A stretch of DNA of 42,168 bases from Roseofilum capinflatum BLCC-M114 (GTDB lineage: Bacteria; Cyanobacteriota; Cyanobacteriia; Cyanobacteriales; Desertifilaceae), in NCBI RefSeq assembly GCF_030068505.1, contig NZ_JAQOSO010000036.1:1-42168 (forward strand). Reading direction: 5' to 3'. The notes under the pieces are model-generated. The model did no database searches, had not been told where the DNA came from, and was given only the letters and a program-made list of their open reading frames with translations. How positions within the stretch are numbered: the first letter of the stretch is position 1; each line of letters opens with the position of its first letter. Below are positions 7,264-15,460 of this stretch, piece by piece. Position numbers and translations under genes: made by a program.

Positions 7264-8670
7264 ATGAACGATCTTGAAGATATACTACAATGGGTTGACC
7301 AGTTGATGTTGGATAAAACAGGAAAAAATTTGACATCTATACAGTCAGCTATCTTGAGAGGTTCGTGGGAAGGGAAAAAATATCCTCAAATTGCTGAAGA
7401 TTTTCATTGTAGTGAATCTCATATTAAGAAAGAAGCTTCTAAATTATGGAATAAGCTGCGGGAAGAATTAGGAGATGACCTGAATAAGTTTAATTTTCGT
7501 TCTAAGGTAGAAAAACAGCATAGAGTTTCCCCGTGTTCTCAATCAGGTCACTGTTTAGTACAAGTTGATAATGTGAATATTGGAGGTGAACTTATACAAA
7601 CAATTAAAGATAGCCAACAGCGATCGCCATCTCCCCCAGACTCCAGCACCCAACATCCCTCACCCATCATCGACTTAAGCGACGCACCAGAACTCACCGA
7701 CTTCTACAACCGCACCACAGAACTCTCCACCCTGAAACAGTGGATATTAGAAGATCGGACGCGCTTAATCACCATTTACGGTGTGAGCGAAATTGGCAAA
7801 AGCACCCTCACCCTGAAACTCATCGAAGACATCCAGACCGAATTTGACGCTATTATTTGGCGCAGTCTGAGCCAGACTCCCACCTTATCGACGCTGCAAA
7901 CTGAACTGAAAGAATTTTTAGCCCCCTCTCCAGCGAACCCATCAGCAACGGTTATTGACATTTTTCGCCAGACTCGCTGTTTAGTCATCCTGGATGATGT
8001 GCAAAATATTTTTGCAAGCGGTCAACTGGCGGGTGAATATTTAACGGACTATAAAGACTATGGCAAATTCTTTAAACAAATTGCTAGAACGCAGCACTAC
8101 AGTTGTGTCATTCTCCTGAGTTGGGAAAAACCGAGAGAAATCGCTACCTTAGAAGGAACGCATAGACCGACGCGAAGTTTGCACCTGAAAGGATTAGATT
8201 CAGAGGCTGAGGCCATTTTTAGAGAACAGGAATTAACCGATGAGGAACACTGGCCAGAGTTAATTAACTTGTATCAAGGTCATCCCGTCTGGTTAACCAT
8301 TATCGCGGCAACTATTCGGGAACTTTTTGAGGGTCAAGTTGCCCAATTTTTAGCCGATCCCCCCCAACCCCCCCTTGAAAAGGTGGGGCACAGAAAAGAG
8401 CTATATTTAGGAGATTTAGAACCGATTTTAGAGGCTCAATTAGAACGGTTATCAGAAGTAGAACAACGGGTGATGGCTTGGTTAGGGAGTCAGGAGGAAG
8501 GGGTCGATCTTTCAGTACAATTGACCCATAGTGAGTTCTCTAGGTCTGAATTGTTGGAAGGGATGCAATCCTTGGGGAGACGGGGGTTAGTGGAAAAAAG
8601 ATTAGTAGAGGAGCGATCGCACTTTTACCTCCATCCCCTCTGGCAACAGTATCTCCTTGAGATACAATAG
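7264..8670 (+). CDS. STAND-type ATPase with vMAP-like N-terminal HTH and NB-ARC domain
   Basis: The protein has about 468 residues. Residues 1-75 (ILQWVDQLM...LTSIQSAILRGSWEGKKYPQIAEDFHCSESHIKKEASKLW) match the N-terminal helical/HTH domain common in cyanobacterial NB-ARC proteins of the vWA-MoxR-associated type. After a linker an NTPase follows, with Walker A GVSEIGKST near residue 175 and Walker B CLVILDDVQN near 240, then a winged-helix-like end. The WD40 or TPR sensor repeats usual in such proteins are absent, so this is a short form. ATG 7264 fits the family N-terminus better than ATG 7252, four codons upstream. A repeat-derived DPPQPPLEK peptide is inserted near residue 366. A signalling or conflict role is inferred from the family. 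Confidence 0.8.
   Translation: MNDLEDILQWVDQLMLDKTGKNLTSIQSAILRGSWEGKKYPQIAEDFHCSESHIKKEASKLWNKLREELGDDLNKFNFRSKVEKQHRVSPCSQSGHCLVQVDNVNIGGELIQTIKDSQQRSPSPPDSSTQHPSPIIDLSDAPELTDFYNRTTELSTLKQWILEDRTRLITIYGVSEIGKSTLTLKLIEDIQTEFDAIIWRSLSQTPTLSTLQTELKEFLAPSPANPSATVIDIFRQTRCLVILDDVQNIFASGQLAGEYLTDYKDYGKFFKQIARTQHYSCVILLSWEKPREIATLEGTHRPTRSLHLKGLDSEAEAIFREQELTDEEHWPELINLYQGHPVWLTIIAATIRELFEGQVAQFLADPPQPPLEKVGHRKELYLGDLEPILEAQLERLSEVEQRVMAWLGSQEEGVDLSVQLTHSEFSRSELLEGMQSLGRRGLVEKRLVEERSHFYLHPLWQQYLLEIQ
8356..8388. repeat. GGGGGGATC-type repeat fragment in frame in the STAND ATPase gene
   Basis: GATCCCCCCCAACCCCCCCTT is followed by GAAAAGGTGGG, one arm and a partial second arm of the same repeat type seen at 1758-1822. 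It is translated as DPPQPPLEKVG without breaking the frame. Confidence 0.7.
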
Positions 8671-8731
8671 CGGGTAGCGGGTAAGGTGGGCAGGAGGGTA
8701 AGCGATAGTATTCAATTTTCTGTAATCCGCA

Positions 8732-9085
8732 ATGAAACTCAAAGAACTAGTTGATGAGATCTTTATCGATCCTCGCAAACTGACTCATTATGCCCTAGAC
8801 CCAGACAATCCTAAAGGAAAAAATAAGGCCTTAATGTTTGCCAAATATTTAGGTTATACAAAAGATAATTATCAAGCTTTACTCGACCAAATTTATCAAA
8901 AAGTTCCTGATGCAGAAGCTATCCCCCAAAGTCAAGACCAATATGGCACAAGATATCAAATCGATCTGGAAATTCAAGGAATCGAACCCGAACAAATCGA
9001 AACCGTGCGAACGGGTTGGTTAGTTCCCGAAAACTCCCAACACGCTCGACTAACTACCCTTTTTATTAAAAAACGATCGCCATGA
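8732..9085 (+). CDS. DUF6883-like protein
   Basis: This 117-residue protein starts MKLKELVDEIFIDPRKLTHYALDP and contains NPKGKNKALMFAKYLGYTKDNYQALLDQI, features I associate with the DUF6883 family, also seen as a C-terminal module in some polymorphic toxins. Its end reads VRTGWLVPENSQHARLTTLFIKKRSP. It overlaps the next gene by four bases (ATGA), so the two are probably translated together. The pairing with a DUF4926 gene is a recurrent cyanobacterial arrangement as I recall it. A toxin/partner role is inference; no catalytic residues can be assigned. Confidence 0.65.
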   Translation: MKLKELVDEIFIDPRKLTHYALDPDNPKGKNKALMFAKYLGYTKDNYQALLDQIYQKVPDAEAIPQSQDQYGTRYQIDLEIQGIEPEQIETVRTGWLVPENSQHARLTTLFIKKRSP

Positions 9086-9393
9086 AACCCGAACTGTTCG
9101 ACCTTGTAGAACTGCTGGTCAATGTACCAGAATATAACCTATCCATCGGCGATCGCGGTGCGGTTGTCGAATATTTAGACGAAACTCACTTTGAAATTGA
9201 GTTTGCTAACCCAAAGGGAGAGACCACAGCCCTTTGTCCTCTGTCTACTGAGCAATTTATCGTCGTTTGGCAGAGTGAAACACAACAATGGCTCGCTACT
9301 GCCGATAAAATAAAGTGGATGAGCGATCGCTTACCTGAAGCAAAACGGGAAGAACTCTTAAACTTTGCCTGCTTTCTCTATCAAAAGGTATAA
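9082..9393 (+). CDS. DUF4926-like protein with DUF2281-like tail
   Basis: The 103-residue product begins with a DUF4926-like beta-rich domain (FDLVELLVNVPEYNLSIGDRGAVVEYLDETHFEIEFANPKGET). Residues 77-103 (IKWMSDRLPEAKREELLNFACFLYQKV) look like the helical LP-x5-E-L/V-x-F-x2-FL motif of DUF2281 antitoxin-like proteins. It directly follows and overlaps the DUF6883-like gene, suggesting a two-gene module. Which partner is toxin or antitoxin cannot be read from the sequence. Confidence 0.7.
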   Translation: MKPELFDLVELLVNVPEYNLSIGDRGAVVEYLDETHFEIEFANPKGETTALCPLSTEQFIVVWQSETQQWLATADKIKWMSDRLPEAKREELLNFACFLYQKV

Positions 9394-9494
9394 GGTCGGT
9401 AGGGTGGGCAGGAGAAGGTGTGAGATTCTTCAGATTTTACAATGATTTGCTGCGAAATTTATTATTGAAACAGTTAGGAAACTAGGAGAGAAAC

Positions 9495-10289
9495 ATGAAA
9501 TCTTATGGCATCGAGCGGGAATGGTGGACACAACAATGGTTAGATTTGCTCAACTCTTATCGGTTTAAAAAACGACTGGAGCGGGGGCGAAATTATGCAA
9601 GAGAAGGGAATGTGTTATCGATTCAGTTTCGCGATCAAAAAGTGGTTGCAGAGGTGCAAGGAACTGATCCTGAACCCTATCATCTTTCGATTTGGTTGGA
9701 TGCGTTTACGTCGGAAGATTGGGAGCATGTAATTGAAACTTTATCAGAAAAGGCGATTTATGTGGCGAAGTTGTTAGCGGGAGAAATGCCGGATAATATT
9801 GAATCGGTGTTTGCGGCTAATGGGTTAAGCTTATTTCCGTTTACGTTGGGTGAAGTTCATTCTCGCTGTAGTTGTCCGGATAAGGCGAATCCTTGTAAAC
9901 ATATTGCGGCGGTGTATTATTTGTTGGGCGATCGCTTCGGAGCCGATCCCTTTGTGCTGTTTCAATTGCGCGGCAAAAGTAAGGATGACATCATCTCTGC
10001 ACTGCGCGACAAGCGGGGAATTGCACCAGAAAACGCCAGCAATGAACCCGCACCCCTGACCTATCCCCAGGTCGATCTAGACCAGTTCTGGCAATACGAT
10101 CGCGAGTTAGAGTCCGCTTTGGTCGTCATTGCTCCCCCCGCGAACCCAGAAACGGTGTTAGATGTGCTAGGGCCGATTATCAATGAGCGCACCAAAATCA
10201 CCGAATCTAAACAGTTAATGGCTTACCTAAGCACCCTATATCAGGAGGTGAGCCAGAATGCCACGCGATCGGCCTTGCGCGGAGACTAG
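9495..10289 (+). CDS. SWIM zinc finger protein (SNF2 helicase partner)
   Basis: This 264-residue protein carries a SWIM zinc finger near residues 122-140: CSC, ten residues on a Cys, then KH (CSCPDKANPCKHIAAVYYLL), giving the CxC...CxH ligand set. The N-terminal part (KRLERGRNYAREGNVLSIQF) is typical of bacterial SWIM proteins. The start is supported by TAGGAGA shortly upstream. Genes of this family are normally adjacent to the SNF2 helicase and probably act with it on DNA. Here 4.85 kb of accessory genes separate the two. Confidence 0.88.
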   Translation: MKSYGIEREWWTQQWLDLLNSYRFKKRLERGRNYAREGNVLSIQFRDQKVVAEVQGTDPEPYHLSIWLDAFTSEDWEHVIETLSEKAIYVAKLLAGEMPDNIESVFAANGLSLFPFTLGEVHSRCSCPDKANPCKHIAAVYYLLGDRFGADPFVLFQLRGKSKDDIISALRDKRGIAPENASNEPAPLTYPQVDLDQFWQYDRELESALVVIAPPANPETVLDVLGPIINERTKITESKQLMAYLSTLYQEVSQNATRSALRGD

Positions 10290-10340
10290 GGTCATAAAAA
10301 ATTATCTCAGGCTTAGTCTAGATTGGGAGGTTATTCTAGA

Positions 10341-10676
10341 ATGGATACAATAGCTCAATACTATTCAATCATTTATCCCATTTTAAAAGAATATGCAGAC
10401 CTTCCCTATCGTTTCGGTAAAGTAGAACGCCGCTTGATTGTGAGTGATGATAAAACACACTATTTTTTTATGACTTGGGGATGGGAACGTGGACTTAGGG
10501 TTCATGGTTGTATTGTTCATTTAGAAGTGGTGGGGGATAAAATTTGGATTCATGAGGACGGGTTGGAGGATGGAATAGCCGATGATTTGTTGCGAGCAGG
10601 AATTCCCAAGGAGAAGATTGTTTTAGGATTTCATCCCCCAGAGGTGCGTCCTCATACGGGCTTTGCAGTGGGTTAA
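10341..10676 (+). CDS. xisI: XisI family protein, copy 3
   Basis: The third XisI has 111 residues from ATG 10341, which follows GGGAGG; a TTG at 10323 would place the ribosome site inside the gene. It starts MDTIAQYYSIIYPILKEYADL and is a mosaic relative to copy 1. From Cys57 onward the two proteins differ at a single residue (Asp to Glu), whereas the first halves are strongly diverged. It has no xisH beside it and lies just outside the SWIM gene, on the opposite side from the complete xisH-xisI pair. It probably arose by duplication or recombination with copy 1. Confidence 0.9.
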   Translation: MDTIAQYYSIIYPILKEYADLPYRFGKVERRLIVSDDKTHYFFMTWGWERGLRVHGCIVHLEVVGDKIWIHEDGLEDGIADDLLRAGIPKEKIVLGFHPPEVRPHTGFAVG

Positions 10677-10783
10677 GGATGTGGGTGAGCGAGGGGAAGG
10701 AATTTAGACGAAACAAACTATAGTTGTTGCTTAATCGAGAAATTATTCCCAGTCAAATAAGTAAAAATAAGAAACAAAAACTT

Positions 10784-12196
10784 ATGCTAAACAGACGAAA
10801 GTTCATCACTTATATGGCAGGCGCAAGCGGTACAGTGCTGCTCAGTCAATGTGGTCAGAAAACGATTAGCCAAGCGCCAGCTATGGCCAATACCCATATT
10901 AGTCAAGATGGATTATTATCTGTGAATTTAGTTGCCCAAGAAACACCGATACAGCTTGGCAGAAAAAGGTTGATACAATGGGGATATAATGGACAAATTC
11001 CGGGGGCAAGACTAGAAGCAAAGCCGGGAGACACGATTAAAATTAATTTTCAAAATCAGTTACCGCAAACGACTAATCTACACTATCATGGGTTGCATAT
11101 TCCGCCCACAGGAACGGCTGATAATGTGTTTCTTTCGGTTCCTCCCGGTGAAACATTTAATTATGAATTTAAATTGCCTGAAAATCATCCGGTAGGAACC
11201 TTTTGGTATCATCCCCATTATCACGGACAAGTAGCGGAACAGGTTTTTAAGGGATTGGCGGGATTGTTTATTGTGCGGGGTGAATTAGACGAAATCCCAG
11301 AAATAAAATCGGCTTCTGAAGAGTTTTTAGTCATCAAAGATTTTACCGCTAATCCCAATTCTCACGTCTCTCATGGAGCGATCATGTTAGGGCGAGAAGG
11401 GGAATTTGTGACAGTTAATGGCACAATGAAACCAGAGTTTTCTATTCCTGCCCAAGGTTTGGTGCGCTTACATCTGTTGAATGCGTCGAGTTCTCGCTTT
11501 TATCGCTTATCCTTAGCAGAACATCCCTTTTATTTAATAGCTACCGATGGGGGCGCAATTGCGGAGCCGGTAGAATTAAAAGAGTTACTCTTAGCACCAG
11601 GGGAGCGGGTGCAAGTTTTGGTGAAAGGCGATCGCCCCCCATCTCAGTATACGTTGTTAAGTTTACCTTACGATCGGGGAACCCTGGGCATGATGGGCCA
11701 TATGAGATCATCCTCTAGCAGTAACCAAACTCAGGCGATCGCCACCTTTAAGTATACCGAAGCCGTCGCCCCCCTTCCCCTACCCAAAACCCTGATCCCC
11801 ATCACTCGGTTACCTGAACCCCAAACCCTGCGCCGGTTTACCCTCAATCATGGCATGAATCCAGGCATGGGTATGGTATTTTTCATTAACAATCAAGCCT
11901 TTAATCATCAACGCATTGACGTTAAGGCCAAATTAAATCAAATTGAAGACTGGGAAATCATCAATCAAGGTGCAATGGATCATCCCTTTCATATCCATGT
12001 CAACTCATTTCAAGTCATCAGTCGCAATCAAACCCCCGAACCCCTTTTAGCCTGGAAAGATGTGGTGAATGTGCGTCGTGGGGAAACCCTTCGCGTGCGG
12101 ATTCAGTATCAAGATTTTATCGGCAAAACCGTTTACCACTGTCATATCCTCGATCATGAAGATCAAGGCATGATGGGCATGTTAGAGATAGGGTAA
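10784..12196 (+). CDS. Multicopper oxidase (Tat-exported, possibly lipoprotein)
   Basis: The product has about 470 residues from ATG 10784. The N-terminus NRRKFITYMAGASGTVLLSQC has a twin-arginine pattern and a possible lipobox ending in Cys22, which suggests Tat export and periplasmic anchoring. All four copper motifs are visible: LHYHGLH near residue 85, WYHPHYHG near 125, HPFHIH near 395 and YHCHILDHEDQGMMG near the C-terminus. It therefore keeps a type 1 site plus the trinuclear centre, and should couple oxidation of a substrate (metal ion or phenolic) to reduction of O2. A Met-rich stretch (MNPGMGM, MMGHM) resembles those of copper-handling oxidases. The natural substrate is unknown. Confidence 0.9.
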   Translation: MLNRRKFITYMAGASGTVLLSQCGQKTISQAPAMANTHISQDGLLSVNLVAQETPIQLGRKRLIQWGYNGQIPGARLEAKPGDTIKINFQNQLPQTTNLHYHGLHIPPTGTADNVFLSVPPGETFNYEFKLPENHPVGTFWYHPHYHGQVAEQVFKGLAGLFIVRGELDEIPEIKSASEEFLVIKDFTANPNSHVSHGAIMLGREGEFVTVNGTMKPEFSIPAQGLVRLHLLNASSSRFYRLSLAEHPFYLIATDGGAIAEPVELKELLLAPGERVQVLVKGDRPPSQYTLLSLPYDRGTLGMMGHMRSSSSSNQTQAIATFKYTEAVAPLPLPKTLIPITRLPEPQTLRRFTLNHGMNPGMGMVFFINNQAFNHQRIDVKAKLNQIEDWEIINQGAMDHPFHIHVNSFQVISRNQTPEPLLAWKDVVNVRRGETLRVRIQYQDFIGKTVYHCHILDHEDQGMMGMLEIG

Positions 12197-12306
12197 GTAG
12201 AGATGAGGTAATTCCTGCATCAATAACCAGGGTTAACGATTCAAGAAACCGTCAGCAAAGATTCTAAAGTCTAGTGCAAAGTGCTGTATCCATTTAAACG
12301 CAGATT

Positions 12307-12561
12307 ATGGCTAAAAAACAAAAATTTCCCTTTCTGGTTGGCTCTAAATGGACAGCCCAGCAAACGACTTGGGGATGGCGACATTTTCAGGTCACTAACC
12401 GTAAAAACCAGGGAAAGTTTGTTTTTGCCGAAATGGTTGCTTCTTGCGATCCTAATGTGCGCTTTTGGTTAAATGCAGCTCAACTCAAAGACCGTGACCT
12501 ATGGCAACCCGGATGGCAAACGCTCCAGGAGATGGGGGAATTAAGGAATGGGGACTTTTAA
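12307..12561 (+). CDS. TIGR02450-type Trp-rich small protein
   Basis: The 84-residue protein has seven tryptophans in a conserved spacing: SKWTAQQTTWGWRHFQV, FWLNAAQLKDRDLW and PGWQTLQEMG. This matches the TIGR02450 family of small Trp-rich proteins found in cyanobacteria and marine bacteria, for which no function is established. It lies 16 bases from the convergent end of the TIGR04282 gene. Confidence 0.8.
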   Translation: MAKKQKFPFLVGSKWTAQQTTWGWRHFQVTNRKNQGKFVFAEMVASCDPNVRFWLNAAQLKDRDLWQPGWQTLQEMGELRNGDF

Positions 12562-12577
12562 GAGAACCGATTACCCA

Positions 12578-13225
12578 TTACCTATTACAGCGACAATACA
12601 AGTCTTCTGGGCGGTCAATATCGGTGAGAACGGGTAAGAGAGAATAGGATAAGTCTAGAGAGTCAGCAATATTTAGGGTTTGGGTGAACACTTCTGAGGT
12701 TCCCCAATCAATGCCTTGAAATAATGCAGAGATGGGGCGCGATAGACCAATTAAGTAATAACCTCCATCGGCGGCTGGCCCGATGACTAAATCGTGGGAA
12801 GCTAAAGCATGAAAGGCTTGAGCTAAAAGAGTTGGGGTGAGACTGGGGCAGTCAGTTCCAATTACCACGATGCGCTCCGTTTCTTGGGCAAACCCTAGAT
12901 CGATAGCTCTGTAGAGCTTTTCCCCTAGATCGCCTTGTACCTGACTGCGATAAACTAGATCAGCACCTAACCAGGTCTGCATGGCCTGAATCGTTGAGCC
13001 TGTAAAATAAACCACGAGCTTAATAGACTCCCTATGCCGATCTTGTAGCTGCCTTCCTTGGGCGATCGCCCATTCGGCCAGTTGACGGTGTAATTCAGTT
13101 GCCCCCTCAGCTCCTAATGCAGGAATTAAGCGGGTTTTAGCCTTGCCCAATTCTGGATATCGAGTAAAAACTAGGAGTTGGCATGGGCTAGATAATTGGG
13201 AAGATAAATCAGGAAAAGCGCTCAC
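12578..13225 (-). CDS. TIGR04282 family glycosyltransferase-like protein (DUF2064)
   Basis: This 215-residue GT-A-like protein has the family hallmarks: FTRYPELGKAKTRLIPALG near the N-terminus (nucleotide binding), GDLGEKLYRA, VVIGTDCPSLTP and GPAADGGYYLIGL. TIGR04282 proteins are linked to arsenosugar biosynthesis in some bacteria. No arsM or arsS gene is nearby, so that role is not shown here. The start is a GTG, with AAAGG just upstream. It is divergent from pgl with a 24-base gap. Confidence 0.85.
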   Translation of the reverse strand: MSAFPDLSSQLSSPCQLLVFTRYPELGKAKTRLIPALGAEGATELHRQLAEWAIAQGRQLQDRHRESIKLVVYFTGSTIQAMQTWLGADLVYRSQVQGDLGEKLYRAIDLGFAQETERIVVIGTDCPSLTPTLLAQAFHALASHDLVIGPAADGGYYLIGLSRPISALFQGIDWGTSEVFTQTLNIADSLDLSYSLLPVLTDIDRPEDLYCRCNR

Positions 13226-13249
13226 TAGACCTTTCTTATTGTTAGGAAC

Positions 13250-13981
13250 ATGACTAAAATTGTAGAAGTTTTACCAGATAAAAGCGCCCTTGTTAGCCGC
13301 GCCCTTTCTTTAGTCAAAGAAAAAATCCAAACGGCGATCGCCTCCCAAGGCTACTGTACCATTGCCCTCGCCGGAGGCAGCACCCCCAAACCCCTGTACG
13401 AGTTCCTGAGCCAAGAAAATCTCCCTTGGGACAAAATTCATATTTTTTGGGGAGACGAGCGCTACGTTCCCTCCGATCATCCCGATAGTAACGAAAATAT
13501 GGCTCGCCAAGCCTGGCTCAATCAGGTTCCCATTCCCCCAGAAAATATCCATCCCATGCCCACCGGAGCGCAAGACCCCCAACAGGATGCCCAAACCCAC
13601 GAGACTCAGTTACAGCAGTTTTTTGGCAACGCCTCTGGAGATTTCCCCACCTTCGATATTATTCTCTTAGGGATGGGTGATGATGGCCATACCGCGTCCC
13701 TGTTTCCCCAGACTGAAGCCTTGGCGGTCGGCGATCGCCTAGTGACGGTCGGCAATAAAGAGGGCCAACCCCGTCTCACCTTTACCGTTCCCCTGATTAA
13801 TCACGCTCGCTGTGTCGTTTTTCTCGTCGCAGGAGCCAATAAAATCAATGCTTTAACCCAAGTCTTTGCCCCAGAAGGAGATAGCCAACAGTATCCCTCT
13901 CGTTTAATTGCTCCCAAAGGCGAACTTTGGTGGCTCTTAGATGAAGCAGCCGGAGATCGCTTAAGAGTGACATCGAATTAA
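13250..13981 (+). CDS. pgl: 6-phosphogluconolactonase
   Basis: The 243-residue enzyme hydrolyses 6-phosphogluconolactone in the oxidative pentose phosphate pathway, the main route of dark sugar oxidation in cyanobacteria. Characteristic motifs are ALAGGSTPKPLYEFL, the WGDERYVPSDHPDSNENMARQ segment (read as WGDERYVP plus SNENMARQ) and LLGMGDDGHTASLFP. Length is normal for the DevB-type family. It is divergent from the minus-strand TIGR04282 gene. Confidence 0.95.
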   Translation: MTKIVEVLPDKSALVSRALSLVKEKIQTAIASQGYCTIALAGGSTPKPLYEFLSQENLPWDKIHIFWGDERYVPSDHPDSNENMARQAWLNQVPIPPENIHPMPTGAQDPQQDAQTHETQLQQFFGNASGDFPTFDIILLGMGDDGHTASLFPQTEALAVGDRLVTVGNKEGQPRLTFTVPLINHARCVVFLVAGANKINALTQVFAPEGDSQQYPSRLIAPKGELWWLLDEAAGDRLRVTSN

Positions 13982-14026
13982 ATCTTTTTAATTAAATCTT
14001 TCCCCGATTGCCTTCCCATTGATCCT

Positions 14027-14707
14027 ATGATTGTTTGTCCCAATTGTACTCACCAAAATCCTGACGGCGCTCAAGTTTGTGAAGCCTGTTATACTGACCT
14101 CCCTGCCCTGACCACCTGTTTCAACTGTGGAGCCACAGTGCAGCAAGATGCGACCTTTTGTGGGCAGTGCGGAACGCCCTTAAATCCTACTCCTCCTGCT
14201 CCAGATGCTTCTGAAGAAGAAGAATCTGTAGAGATTCCTGCCTTGGTCGAACCCGATCCCCTAGTCGTTCCCGATCCGATTACCCCTTCTAGCTCAGAAT
14301 CATCAGAATCATCAGAAATAGAATCTGAAGCCTCAGAAGCCTCAACTCCACCCTCAGTCAATCGATCGACCGAACTGCAATCACCAAGCGCTTCCTTGGT
14401 GCATGTTTCGACCGGTCAGAGCTTCGAGCTATCGACCCATCTTCCGGTGTTAAACATCGGCAAACCCAATGACCGCCTGCCCCCAGAAATAGACGTTTCT
14501 GGATTTGCCCATTCGGATGTGGTCTCACGGGTTCATGCTGCCATTCGCATTGAAGAGGGTCACTATTATATAGAAGATCTGGGCAGTTCTAATGGAACCT
14601 ATATTAATCACCTTCCCTTAAGTCCAGGCGATCGCCATCAATTACAAGCGGGCGATCGCATTACATTAGGTAAAAATGATCTGGTAACTTTTTTGTTTCA
14701 AATGTGA
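14027..14707 (+). CDS. Double zinc-ribbon protein with C-terminal FHA domain
   Basis: This 226-residue protein has two zinc ribbons at the N-terminus (CPNC...CEAC at residues 4-20 and CFNC...CGQC near 32-48) and a long acidic, Ser/Glu-rich linker to about residue 120. A C-terminal FHA domain follows, with the phosphothreonine-binding residues in SRVHAAI and GSSNGTYIN. FHA domains recognise phosphothreonine, so the protein probably reads the output of Ser/Thr kinases. It is the first of three consecutive FHA genes. Confidence 0.88.
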   Translation: MIVCPNCTHQNPDGAQVCEACYTDLPALTTCFNCGATVQQDATFCGQCGTPLNPTPPAPDASEEEESVEIPALVEPDPLVVPDPITPSSSESSESSEIESEASEASTPPSVNRSTELQSPSASLVHVSTGQSFELSTHLPVLNIGKPNDRLPPEIDVSGFAHSDVVSRVHAAIRIEEGHYYIEDLGSSNGTYINHLPLSPGDRHQLQAGDRITLGKNDLVTFLFQM

Positions 14708-14772
14708 CAATCTCTAAATTATTTTTGAACTGAAAAGTACCAACAATTCTTTCCTTATTCTTCGTTATTTCT

Positions 14773-15192
14773 GTGTTATTTAATGTGATCACCCTAACCT
14801 TATTGCATCCTCTTAAAGATACCCCCATTCAGCATTGGGAATTCCAACAAGAATCTGTCGTGCGGATCGGACGTTCTACAGATAATCATGTAGTTCTCTA
14901 TAGTGCAGTGGTTTCCCGTCACCATGTGGAACTCCGTTTAGGAGAGGGGGCTTGGGATGTGGTGAACCTGGGAACCAATGGCACTTATTTGGAAGGTCAG
15001 CGAATTGAGCAAATGCCGATTACCGGTGAAGTGGTGATCCGACTGGCTCGCTCTGGCCCCAAGATTCAGATTAAAACTGATTTTGAAGCGGATCAATCTT
15101 CTCCTTCTCCTGGAGACCGCAAATCTGTGAATCAATCCCAGATCCCCGTTAAGCCGGTGAATAGCAAAATTATTACGGCGATCGATCCCTAG
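14773..15192 (+). CDS. FHA domain protein
   Basis: This 139-residue protein is almost entirely one FHA domain: VVRIGRSTDNHVVLYSAVVSRHHVEL and LGTNGTYLEGQRI carry the conserved GRS, SRHH and NGT residues. A charged tail follows. The start is a GTG at 14773 or 14785; both fit the alignment to the neighbouring paralogue at 15461, with which it shares the IRIGRS-D-N-VVYS-VVSRHH-EL core. Tandem duplication is likely. Confidence 0.85.
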   Translation: MLFNVITLTLLHPLKDTPIQHWEFQQESVVRIGRSTDNHVVLYSAVVSRHHVELRLGEGAWDVVNLGTNGTYLEGQRIEQMPITGEVVIRLARSGPKIQIKTDFEADQSSPSPGDRKSVNQSQIPVKPVNSKIITAIDP

Positions 15193-15460
15193 GGATGGGC
15201 CGATCTTGCATAAAGCCCAATAGAGTGAGGATAGAAATATGAAACAAAAATAGTTTTTGAACTTTTTATCAAGAAAAAAAACAATCATTACCTATTCGCT
15301 ATTACCAGTGCAAAGTGGGGATATTTATTTTTTCAATAAATAGAAACCGATGGCCTGATTGAGTGAGTCGAGTTATAATAATTATCTTAATGAGTTCCCC
15401 GATTTTTCAGGTTTTTGACCTAGTAGTTGTGCTTCATTTAAACTCCATCAGGATAATTTT

